This document shows positions 1 through 5,265 of a stretch of DNA of 5,265 nt, one piece after another; the stretch's first letter is position 1; every line of letters begins with the position of its first letter. This DNA comes from Gammaproteobacteria bacterium (GTDB lineage: Bacteria; Pseudomonadota; Gammaproteobacteria; Pseudomonadales; Pseudohongiellaceae), in contig PBHS01000042.1 of NCBI GenBank assembly GCA_002719575.1, positions 9,494-14,758 of the forward strand, read 5' to 3'. The notes under the pieces are model-generated. The model made no database searches. It saw only the letters and a program-made list of their open reading frames with translations, and was not told where the DNA came from. Made by a program: the position numbers and the translations under genes.

Positions 1-617
1 TGGACGTCCAGGCTGTGACCCGCTTTTGCCCTGAGCGCGCTCTCGAACAGCGGATACGTCTGGATAGGTACGCCGAGACCGTGAGCGAATTCGTGTTTGG
101 AAGCCATCGCCTCACCGATGCCCCGATCCTCAAAAAGTCGACTATCCGATTCCTGCCAGTCCAGCGCAAAATTTTGACGACGAGCAACTCGGGCGGTCCT
201 TAGAGCCTCTCCTCCCACTACCATCGCAAGCTTAAGCTCACCCGACACAATGCGGGATGCCATTTCATTGATATATTTCTGAGGTGTATCGCCCCCAACA
301 TTGCCGTAAACGCCCAACTCAGGGCTCAAGGCCAATCGAGTGGCGATAGCGTATGGCGGATTTTCGGCACGCCCAAACGGATTTGGTGCGCGAGGGCGAT
401 TCCAAGAATCAGGAAATATACGCACGGAAACTAACGCGTCAAGTGTCTGACTCACTTGCTCTGCAGCATCGGTATCCTTCAGCGCAGCCGCGCCCGCAGC
501 AGCCGCGATCCCCATCGGCGACAAGCTTTCCGCCAGAGGCTTATCCCATTCCATATATTGGCCAACACCAATAATAATGGGTGTTCTCCCATGCACAATG
601 GTATTGTAAGACGTCAA
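1..617 (-). CDS. Thiolase-like protein (acetyl-CoA acetyltransferase family, TLP1-like), N-terminal part
   Basis: The frame is open from an in-frame stop at 636-638 to the left edge, giving about 205 residues; the C-terminus lies outside the window. The N-terminus has RTPIIIGVGQY (residues 11-21), typical of thiolase-superfamily proteins. GGDTPQKYINEMASRIVSGE (108-127) followed by LAMVVGGEAL (130-139) matches the thiolase nucleophile loop and helix region. EDRGIG (163-168), HGL (179-181) and YPLFESALRAKAG (188-200) resemble the long 'acetyl-CoA acetyltransferase' proteins related to SCP2-thiolase-like type 1. Classical thiolases carry the nucleophilic Cys in an N-x-x-C-x-S-G motif; here the aligned stretch YGNVGGDTP has no Cys. 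Thiolase chemistry is therefore doubtful, although acyl-CoA binding is plausible. I chose TTG at 617 because AGGTG lies 5 nt upstream (623-627); GTG at 596 is the alternative but has no visible ribosome site. It starts 93 bp downstream of the e(P4) gene on the same strand, so co-transcription is possible. TGTAAT (640-645) is a possible -10 without a convincing -35. Confidence 0.82.
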   Translation of the reverse strand, partial: MTSYNTIVHGRTPIIIGVGQYMEWDKPLAESLSPMGIAAAAGAAALKDTDAAEQVSQTLDALVSVRIFPDSWNRPRAPNPFGRAENPPYAIATRLALSPELGVYGNVGGDTPQKYINEMASRIVSGELKLAMVVGGEALRTARVARRQNFALDWQESDSRLFEDRGIGEAMASKHEFAHGLGVPIQTYPLFESALRAKAGHSLDV

Positions 618-710
618 CCTAGCACCTACGCGAGTTCAGATTACAATGAATTCTTCAAGCAAAAGCTTATCTCGAAATTGAATGTCCACCAACGTATCGC
701 AAAGTTTGCA

Positions 711-1526
711 TTATCTCAGGGGCCTCGGCCAAGCAGTCCTTGAAGCAGCAGCGTGCAGTATTTCTCGATTAAGTCGGTTTGCTGGCGGCTCTGAATCGCC
801 AAAGATTGCTCTCAGCCAATGACCATCCGTCGGATTTGGAAAGATAATGTTCCTTGATCCAAAAACTTTTCTTTTCTCATTCGCCAACGATCTGCGTTGC
901 TCCACATCCAAAGTGTAATAATCTCTAGAAAAATCGTTGAGGTTATCCCCTAACAAAACGACCACCTCGTAGTCCTGCATAATCTGTTTCTGAATTATTT
1001 CCTTGTTTGAAGAATTCCTGAGCACAATCAACCGATCGCTTTCAATCAGACCAAATCCTGCTGTTTGGAGATTCCTTCTTGCCAAGTCGACAGTAGACTC
1101 GCCCTGGTCTCGGTTTGTAACGAAAAAGATATCAACATCATTTTGTCTACAAAACTCTGCGAATTCGAGGGAGCCTGGGCTTGGGGTAAAAAGATCTTCC
1201 TCTACCCAAGCGTCCCATTCAATGTCAGAAAAAAAGTCATTTCCCGAAGCTACCATATAACCCCAATAAGAATTTGAGAGCAGGAGGGTTTCGTCCACAT
1301 CTGATATGATCGCAAGAGGCTTGTCAAAATTAGATCTTATTGATATCGCTTCTTCCACCCGCATTTTCGCGATATTGAAGCCTTGGTGGTAAAGCGCTGC
1401 ATGTTCTGCTGCCGTTTGTTTCCAGGCAACAGCATATGCTAGGTTGTTCTGCTGAGCGTTAAGCACGGTCGCTATACTTGCCAAAAAAACACATATCACA
1501 AATCTTGCAAGTGAAGTTGCCTTCAT
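711..1526 (-). CDS. Secreted 5'-nucleotidase / acid phosphatase, lipoprotein e(P4)-like HAD family (class B/C acid phosphatase)
   Basis: The 271-residue product matches the e(P4) (OmpP4) group in length and motifs. After a signal peptide (hydrophobic 9-22, likely cleavage after LNA at 24) comes AVAWKQTAAEHAALYHQGFN (32-51), the usual e(P4) N-terminal segment. HAD motif I is DVDET (76-80), with D76 the expected nucleophile and D78 the acid/base. Motif II is FFVTNRD with T137, motif III probably K175, and motif IV GDNLNDF (193-199) gives D194 and D198 for Mg2+. Family members dephosphorylate 5'-nucleotides outside the inner membrane, and in Haemophilus they act in NAD/NMN use. I see no lipobox Cys at the cleavage site, so this copy is probably soluble periplasmic or secreted rather than a lipoprotein. 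The ATG at 1526 is preferred over a TTG 33 nt upstream, because AGGGAG stands 6 nt before it and the signal peptide then begins cleanly with MKATSLAR. It is divergent from the SurE gene. Confidence 0.93.
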   Translation of the reverse strand: MKATSLARFVICVFLASIATVLNAQQNNLAYAVAWKQTAAEHAALYHQGFNIAKMRVEEAISIRSNFDKPLAIISDVDETLLLSNSYWGYMVASGNDFFSDIEWDAWVEEDLFTPSPGSLEFAEFCRQNDVDIFFVTNRDQGESTVDLARRNLQTAGFGLIESDRLIVLRNSSNKEIIQKQIMQDYEVVVLLGDNLNDFSRDYYTLDVEQRRSLANEKRKVFGSRNIIFPNPTDGHWLRAIFGDSEPPANRLNREILHAAASRTAWPRPLR

Positions 1527-1532
1527 ACGTTT

Positions 1533-1538
1533 CTCCCT
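1533..1538 (-). promoter_or_regulatory. Ribosome binding site of the e(P4)-like gene
   Basis: AGGGAG on the minus strand, 6 nt before the ATG at 1524-1526. It decides the start: the upstream in-frame TTG at 1557-1559 has no comparable site and would add 11 charged residues in front of the signal peptide. Confidence 0.75.
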
Positions 1539-1577
1539 TGGTACTAAGACTTTTTTCAAAATGAGAATATAACAGGA

Positions 1578-1583
1578 ATTATA
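1578..1583 (-). promoter_or_regulatory. Possible -10 element for the e(P4)-like gene
   Basis: A perfect TATAAT on the minus strand, abutting the SurE start codon at 1584. Transcription would begin near 1571, leaving a leader of about 45 nt before the e(P4) ATG, which is reasonable. No good -35 is visible at 16-18 bp spacing; it would fall inside the first codons of the SurE gene (around 1600-1607, a run of A on the plus strand). The call therefore rests on the -10 match and its position. Confidence 0.35.
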
Positions 1584-2426
1584 ATGAATCGAATCAAGGC
1601 CAAAAAGCTCACTATCTTTGGAGCCCTCATGATCAGCTTATCTTTTTGCTATGAAGTTTCCTCTCAAGACTATCGAATTCTAGTTACCAATGACGACGGA
1701 ATAGAATCACCACTTCTTCACAATCTCGTCGCAAACTTAGCCTCAATGAGCGACGTAGAAATAGTAGTAGCAGCGCCAGACAAAAACCAATCGGGCAGCA
1801 GCCAATCAAGTATTGGTGGTCCATTGGTCGTAGAGGGAATCAGCATAGAAGGTGCAACCGAAGCATATTCGATATCTGGAAGACCTGCTGATGCTGTCCG
1901 CTTCGCTGCAGTTCAACTACAGCACCTAGAGAAGTTCGATCTGGTGATATCGGGAACTAATCGCGGCGCAAATGTCGGTAACGTTTCTCATCTGTCTGGA
2001 ACTGTTGGCGCTGCAATGGAAGGTGTATATCACGGTTTACCTGCAATCGCAGTTTCACAGGAAGTGACCGGCGTTGATACAGATACCTCCGCAAAATTTA
2101 TATTACAGTTAGTGGAGCGTTACCGATCTTTTGGTCCACCCCAAGGGGTTGTAATGGCCGTCAATATCCCTAGCGGCGACCTCAAGGGGGTAGCCGTGAG
2201 AGCAATGGGGGACTCATATTTGAAGACGGAGTCCTACATCCTTAACGATGATCACGAAGGTGTATCTCATTTTGAGCCAGAGCGAATTAGAGTCCAGAGC
2301 AATAACAAATTAACAGACACATATGCATATCAGCATGGTTATATAACCGTTACACCCCTCGACTTCGACTGGACTGCCGATTCATTAATTGAGGACATAG
2401 AGTCTTGGGATCTTGTTTTGCCTTGA
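1584..2426 (+). CDS. surE: Exported SurE-family 5'/3'-nucleotidase (survival protein SurE homologue)
   Basis: The 280-residue product is a SurE-fold metal-dependent phosphatase acting on nucleoside monophosphates. RILVTNDDGIESP (31-43) is the signature, with N36, D37 and D38 at the metal site. AAPDKNQSGSS (63-73) supplies the metal-ligand Ser (S70). SGRPADAVRFA (98-108) is the usual nucleotide-pocket segment. SGTNRGANVG (123-132) contains the metal-ligand Asn (N126), followed by LSGTVGAAMEG (137-147) and GLPAIAVS. Unlike the standard cytoplasmic enzyme of about 250 residues, the SurE core starts near residue 30. It is preceded by a basic N-region (RIKAKK), a hydrophobic stretch (9-23) and a small-residue site VSS before Q28, which reads as a Sec signal peptide. 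Cys22 lies in SFCY, a poor lipobox. The start is supported by CAGGA at 1573-1577, 6 nt upstream. It lies 57 bp from the divergent e(P4)-like nucleotidase, suggesting shared work on extracytoplasmic nucleotides. This is probably a paralogue, not the pcm-linked housekeeping surE. Confidence 0.93.
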   Translation: MNRIKAKKLTIFGALMISLSFCYEVSSQDYRILVTNDDGIESPLLHNLVANLASMSDVEIVVAAPDKNQSGSSQSSIGGPLVVEGISIEGATEAYSISGRPADAVRFAAVQLQHLEKFDLVISGTNRGANVGNVSHLSGTVGAAMEGVYHGLPAIAVSQEVTGVDTDTSAKFILQLVERYRSFGPPQGVVMAVNIPSGDLKGVAVRAMGDSYLKTESYILNDDHEGVSHFEPERIRVQSNNKLTDTYAYQHGYITVTPLDFDWTADSLIEDIESWDLVLP

Positions 2427-2455
2427 GCCTAAAGATCATTCATAGAAACTACCGA

Positions 2456-2490
2456 CCTCCTAAGCCAATGAGTTTTATTGGCTTAAGAGG
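2456..2490. terminator. Hairpin between convergent genes, probable bidirectional terminator
   Basis: A 14-position stem with 13 pairs: CCTC/GAGG (2456-2459 with 2487-2490), one C-A mismatch (2460/2486), then TAAGCCAAT/ATTGGCTTA (2461-2469 with 2477-2485) around a 7-nt loop. It lies 30 bp after the SurE stop and 86 bp beyond the btuB stop, where both transcripts should end. Neither side has a clear run of T, so it is not a textbook intrinsic terminator; it could instead protect 3' ends. Confidence 0.55.
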
Positions 2491-2575
2491 GCTAGGTAAT
2501 TCTATCTATCATTTATTGTGCAACCGCAATGGTTGGTGACAAACGGTTGTAAATACGTTCGACACATTCAGACAG

Positions 2576-4423
2576 TTAAAAAGCGGCTAGTTTCAATGAG
2601 ATTCCCACGTACGCTGCGAACCCCGCGGTGTTGTAGTCAGATATTTCCTGATAGTCTTCGTCGAGCGCATTCTCAAGCCGCCCGTATATTCGCAGAGTTT
2701 CATTTATCTGAAAGGCAGCCGTGAGATCTAGGACACCGAAATCCTCAAGGGCAGTATCGCCAACGTCAATAGCCTCAGCCTGCGATCGGTAAAAAGCGTT
2801 CATCGTCATCTTGTTGTTTAAGCTCGCAAAGCGCAGACCGAAATTGAAGAGATGATTCGGCCTTCTAAGCCTTTGACTGCCATCCGGGCGTTCCGTCTTG
2901 TTATAGGTATAGTTCCCGCTGACTCGCAGCATTTCAGTTATGCGGTAATCGGCGACCAACTCAATGCCCGACGAGGCACTGCGGCCTTCATCCTGTAAGT
3001 AGCCACTGAAACTTAAAAGATCGAAGAAGATAGCGTTGCTGATGCTTTGGTCGAAAAGGGTAGCTTCAAGATGTAATTCCTGCGTGTTGAATTGTGCGCC
3101 GAACTCCCAGCCCTTGCTTTCTTCTTGAAAAAGCTGATCCTTCGTCGCTGGAGTAAAGGCATAGGGGCCCCTGTTGTATTGAATTTCAAAGGGACTGGGC
3201 GCCCTGAATCCGCTCCCTCGTGCAGCCTTGAACTTAAGAGTGCCAAACTCTGTCTCGAACAAGTATGCCGCGCTCAGGCGAAAGCTGGTGTTTGTGCCAA
3301 AGTCCTCATTGTCATCGTGCCGAATGCCAGCAGTGACAAAGAAAGCTTGTGAGAAGTCGCTGAGGAGCTCAAAGAAGGCCCCTTGGTTCTTCCTGCCCAA
3401 CCCATTGGCTACATCTCTTTGATAGTCAAATCCCCAGATCAGATCCACGCCGTCCAGAGCCTTTGCCGAGCCGATATATTCACCTCGGGTTTGCTCACCT
3501 TGGCTGCCGAAAGTCGGCACAGACTCAGTAAAGTCTTGCCTGTCAGTCCTGGTTTTCGTATAGGACAACTGATGACTGAACCCTTCACTGAGGAATTCCA
3601 GACCGAGGCGACTGGCCTGCATTCCGTAGTCACTGCTACAGTCTCCGGTTGGGCCTAGTGATCCGAAACAGCCATCATAATCATTGCTGCCATCTACTTT
3701 TCGATGCACAAGCTCGAGTCGCCATGTCTCACTCAATGCGTAGCCCAATCGCCCGTGAAAAGTTTGATTGTCGTACCCATCTTCATCAGCACTTACATCT
3801 GACGGCCGATTGTTGAACCCATCAGTGCCGAAATCAGCCACAGATAGGAAGTAATCCAGTGACTCTCCATTGCCGGTGAGGCTACCACTAGTCTGGCGAG
3901 TACCATATCCACCACCCTGCGCTTCAAGATTCAACTCAAATGGCTCTGGACTGGTCCGCGTACTCAGATTGATGACTCCACCAGCATCTGCACCGAACGC
4001 CAATCCCTGGGGGCCTCGCAGTATTTCTACGCGGTCAATTCCGCTGCTGATCAAATTCGAGAAGTCAGTAGCAATCTGGGGAGCACTGGGGTCCTGTAAT
4101 CGCATGCCGTCGAGATAAGTTATGGTGCGAAACCCTTCCTCTCCACGAATACGCAAGGTCGTGGAATTGCCGAGCCCACCGTTGCTGCTAGCCGCAACTG
4201 CTGGCATCTGGCGCATCACATCGGAAAGTGCAAGCGTACCGCGAGATTGAATGTCATCGAAATCCAGCACAGAAACAGAGGTTCCCAGCTGGCGCACCGG
4301 AATTGGAATCCGATTAGACGTTACAACGATTTCATCAATAGCCGCTTGTGCTCGCAACTCAGCAGAGTGCGACCAGAGCAGCGAAGCGACGACCGCCACT
4401 GACAAACTACGCGTATAAGACAT
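2576..4423 (-). CDS. btuB: TonB-dependent outer-membrane receptor, BtuB-like vitamin B12 transporter
   Basis: The 615-residue product is close in length to E. coli BtuB and should import cobalamins across the outer membrane using TonB-ExbBD energy. A signal peptide (about 1-27, ending LRAQA) is followed by the TonB box DEIVVTSNR (30-38), comparable to DTLVVTANR of BtuB. The plug covers roughly 45-157, with LRIRG (90-94), TYLDGMRLQDP (102-112), DRVEILRGPQG (130-140) and GGVINLSTR (148-156). The barrel runs to the C-terminal Phe expected for BAM-assembled proteins. The acidic stretch SADEDGYD (211-218) and SNDYDG (246-251) resemble the calcium- and substrate-binding loops of BtuB. The second is followed by Cys252 and Cys262, a likely extracellular loop disulfide. 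The ATG at 4423 is chosen for the clean signal peptide; GAGGAG lies 11 nt upstream. An in-frame TTG at 4429, 5 nt from that site, would add two residues. The upstream cobalamin riboswitch strongly supports the substrate. No btuCDF genes are in view. Confidence 0.93.
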   Translation of the reverse strand: MSYTRSLSVAVVASLLWSHSAELRAQAAIDEIVVTSNRIPIPVRQLGTSVSVLDFDDIQSRGTLALSDVMRQMPAVAASSNGGLGNSTTLRIRGEEGFRTITYLDGMRLQDPSAPQIATDFSNLISSGIDRVEILRGPQGLAFGADAGGVINLSTRTSPEPFELNLEAQGGGYGTRQTSGSLTGNGESLDYFLSVADFGTDGFNNRPSDVSADEDGYDNQTFHGRLGYALSETWRLELVHRKVDGSNDYDGCFGSLGPTGDCSSDYGMQASRLGLEFLSEGFSHQLSYTKTRTDRQDFTESVPTFGSQGEQTRGEYIGSAKALDGVDLIWGFDYQRDVANGLGRKNQGAFFELLSDFSQAFFVTAGIRHDDNEDFGTNTSFRLSAAYLFETEFGTLKFKAARGSGFRAPSPFEIQYNRGPYAFTPATKDQLFQEESKGWEFGAQFNTQELHLEATLFDQSISNAIFFDLLSFSGYLQDEGRSASSGIELVADYRITEMLRVSGNYTYNKTERPDGSQRLRRPNHLFNFGLRFASLNNKMTMNAFYRSQAEAIDVGDTALEDFGVLDLTAAFQINETLRIYGRLENALDEDYQEISDYNTAGFAAYVGISLKLAAF

Positions 4424-4434
4424 GAACAAAACAA

Positions 4435-4440
4435 CTCCTC
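4435..4440 (-). promoter_or_regulatory. Ribosome binding site of btuB
   Basis: GAGGAG on the minus strand, 11 nt before the ATG at 4423 and 5 nt before an in-frame TTG at 4429. It fits either start; the two proteins differ by only two residues. It is the natural target if the riboswitch works at translation. Confidence 0.65.
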
Positions 4441-4568
4441 ATACAGAATCATGAGCGCAGACTCGTGTGAGAGCGCCGACAAAGAACTGATGAGGGAGAG
4501 ACAAACGTGGACTCGGAGTCAAACGCCCCGAAAAGCCACCGATGCGCCCTCCGCTACACCGTGGGTTG

Positions 4569-4605
4569 CGCGCGCGGCAGGCGTGATGCTCCACTGCGCA
4601 GCGCG
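4569..4605 (-). ncRNA. GC-rich hairpin just after the B12 box (candidate expression platform)
   Basis: On the minus strand 4605-4594 pairs with 4580-4569: five G-C pairs, a bulged U (4600), two pairs, a bulged C (4576), then four pairs, 11 in all, closing a 13-nt loop (4593-4581). It begins 9 nt after the B12 box, where cobalamin riboswitches usually place the regulatory hairpin. No U tract follows, so it is not an intrinsic terminator. The loop segment AGCATCAC (4590-4583) can also pair with GTGTGCT at the leader's 5' end (4737-4731) with one bulge. The regulatory role is inference. Confidence 0.4.
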
Positions 4606-4740
4606 ACTGTGATCTGGCTGGTATCGGGCTTGTTCCGAAGCTCAAGGCCTTGGACTTACCGTTGCGGGGGCAGCGTCGGTTTCGCACCGACTTCCCATTC
4701 AAGTGAGGCCGCGCTTAAAGTTGCGTCAGCAGCACACCGG
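4606..4740 (-). ncRNA. Cobalamin (vitamin B12) riboswitch controlling btuB
   Basis: The minus strand shows the conserved core in order. GGGAAG lies at 4696-4691. A perfect hairpin TCGGT-GCGAA-ACCGA follows at 4690-4676, containing the GGTGCGAA element. Then come CGCTG and CCCCCGCAACGGTAA (4670-4656), and the B12 box AGCCCGATACCAGCC (4630-4616). Between the last two a single hairpin can form: GUCCAAG (4655-4649) with CUUCGGAAC (4640-4632) around an 8-nt loop. This makes it a compact member without the long optional arms. AdoCbl- or other cobalamin-binding aptamers of this type repress B12 uptake genes when the vitamin is abundant, and the next gene downstream is the BtuB-like receptor. The outer ends are approximate. 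Which cobalamin form is bound cannot be told from sequence alone. Confidence 0.9.
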
Positions 4741-4755
4741 ATACAATCGGCGCAG

Positions 4756-4784
4756 AGTATGACTCGCGGCTTCTACCTTGTAAA
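4756..4784 (-). promoter_or_regulatory. Sigma70-type promoter of the riboswitch-btuB transcript
   Basis: On the minus strand TTTACA (4784-4779, 5 of 6 to the -35 consensus) and CATACT (4761-4756, 4 of 6 to the -10) are separated by exactly 17 bp. The predicted start near 4749 is about 9 nt before the first riboswitch bases, which supports the call. The resulting btuB leader would be about 325 nt. Confidence 0.65.
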
Positions 4785-4987
4785 GCTCTGAACTCGTGAC
4801 AGTCTATTCGAGACAAAAATTAAGCACTGGAAATTGTCCGGTTGTAACGCCGCCGATTTCCGGCTTTAGATCTCAAGAACGCCGAAAATTATGCCAATTC
4901 CATATCTGCTGCCTGTTCTCAGATCAGCATAGCTTGGCCCTCAGTTGGCTTTTGTGAGGTTTTTTAGCTGTTAAATGATCCTGCCCC

Positions 4988-5015
4988 TCGAAAGTTCTGC
5001 TGCTCTCTGTAAAAT
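4988..5015 (+). promoter_or_regulatory. Possible promoter of the S9A peptidase gene
   Basis: TCGAAA (4988-4993, 4 of 6) and TAAAAT (5010-5015, 5 of 6) are 16 bp apart. The predicted start near 5022 leaves a leader of about 32 nt with GGAGG near its end. The leader also holds a short imperfect inverted repeat (AAGACAATT at 5018-5026 against AATTGCCTT at 5030-5038) ending just before the ribosome site. Confidence 0.4.
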
Positions 5016-5040
5016 CTAAGACAATTAAAAATTGCCTTAT

Positions 5041-5045
5041 GGAGG
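5041..5045 (+). promoter_or_regulatory. Ribosome binding site of the S9A peptidase gene
   Basis: GGAGG with 8 nt to the GTG at 5054. It decides the start: no in-frame ATG exists before residue 33, and a start there would discard the signal sequence. Confidence 0.75.
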
Positions 5046-5053
5046 AACCCATT

Positions 5054-5265
5054 GTGCGCGCTAAATTCTCCGCTCTTTGTGCGACTTTACTCTCTACTTT
5101 TGTGACCTGCGGATCGCCAGATGAAGCAGAACCCGGGCTAACTGACAGCATGGAGATACCAGCTACGCAGTCGGCGCGCACAGAACCCTACACTGAAGAC
5201 CCCTACCTCTGGCTGGAAGAAGTTGAGGGAGCGGAATCCCTTGCGTGGGCGGCTGAGCAAAACGC
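5054..5265 (+). CDS. Prolyl oligopeptidase family (S9A) serine peptidase, exported, N-terminal part
   Basis: Seventy residues are visible before the right edge. EDPYLWLEEVEGAESLAWAA (48-67), followed by EQN, is the characteristic opening of prolyl oligopeptidase / oligopeptidase B-like proteins, the beginning of the Peptidase_S9_N beta-propeller region. The Ser-Asp-His catalytic domain would lie hundreds of residues further on and is not seen. Translation starts at GTG, and the first 19 residues (MRAKFSALCATLLSTFVTC) form a short basic and hydrophobic signal. TFVTC followed by GSPDEAEPG looks like a non-ideal lipobox with Cys19 and a typical flexible, acidic tether, so the enzyme may be a lipoprotein; the Phe at -3 and Thr at -1 are atypical. 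Family members cut short peptides after Pro or basic residues. It is divergent from btuB with a 630-bp gap, so no shared transcript is implied. Confidence 0.85.
   Translation, partial: MRAKFSALCATLLSTFVTCGSPDEAEPGLTDSMEIPATQSARTEPYTEDPYLWLEEVEGAESLAWAAEQN

Noticed and set aside
353..743. Overlapping plus-strand open frames of 73 and 95 codons
   Set aside because: They lie opposite the thiolase-like gene and the end of the e(P4)-like gene, have low-complexity composition, and no ribosome site. They are antisense shadows.
1561..1573. TATAAC at 1568-1573 as a -10 for the SurE gene
   Set aside because: Transcription would start near 1580, removing the ribosome site, and no -35 is visible at proper spacing.
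4510..4520. Short palindrome GACTCGGAGTC in the btuB leader
   Set aside because: Five-base arms around one base are too short to form a stable RNA hairpin and are common by chance.
4439..4702. An 87-codon minus-strand open frame through the btuB leader, with a TGA just before the btuB ribosome site
   Set aside because: It starts with TTG inside the riboswitch core, lacks a ribosome site, is rich in Arg, Cys and Ser as expected for translated structural RNA, and resembles nothing. The riboswitch explains the sequence.
4939..4965. Terminator-like signal on the plus strand: CCTCA and TGAGG arms followed by six T
   Set aside because: The stem is only 5 bp with an 11-nt loop, and no transcript from upstream on the plus strand is evident. 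It lies upstream of the peptidase promoter, so a role is unsupported.

Overview
The window looks like chromosomal DNA of a free-living, probably marine or aquatic Gram-negative bacterium, most likely a gammaproteobacterium. Supporting signs are an outer-membrane TonB-dependent receptor with a C-terminal Phe, a cobalamin riboswitch of proteobacterial type, several secreted hydrolases, and proteins resembling gammaproteobacterial families. The taxonomic placement is inference from these families, not from a marker gene.

Layout. (1) Positions 1-617, minus: the N-terminal ~205 codons of a thiolase-like protein, cut by the left edge. (2) 711-1526, minus: a secreted HAD-family 5'-nucleotidase/acid phosphatase of the e(P4) type. 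(3) 1584-2426, plus: a SurE-family nucleotidase carrying an N-terminal signal peptide, divergent from (2) across only 57 bp. (4) 2456-2490: a long hairpin between convergent genes. (5) 2576-4423, minus: a BtuB-like vitamin B12 receptor. (6) 4424-5053: a 630-bp non-coding stretch. It holds the btuB leader with a cobalamin riboswitch core at about 4606-4740, a GC-rich hairpin just downstream, a good sigma70-type promoter at 4756-4784, and a weaker plus-strand promoter near 4988-5015. (7) 5054 to the right edge, plus: the N-terminus of a secreted, possibly lipoprotein, S9A prolyl oligopeptidase.

How the parts fit. The clearest regulatory unit is promoter, B12 riboswitch and BtuB: receptor expression should fall when cobalamin is plentiful. 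The second theme is nucleotide scavenging. Two phosphatases of unrelated fold, both predicted to be exported, sit back to back and could together strip phosphate from extracytoplasmic nucleotides. The peptidase at the right edge would fit the same nutrient-scavenging lifestyle. I found no mobile element, CRISPR array, tRNA or rRNA. Nothing amounts to a clearly new system. The most unusual points are the exported SurE paired with e(P4), the thiolase-like protein without the usual catalytic Cys, and the long GC-rich spacer between riboswitch and btuB.
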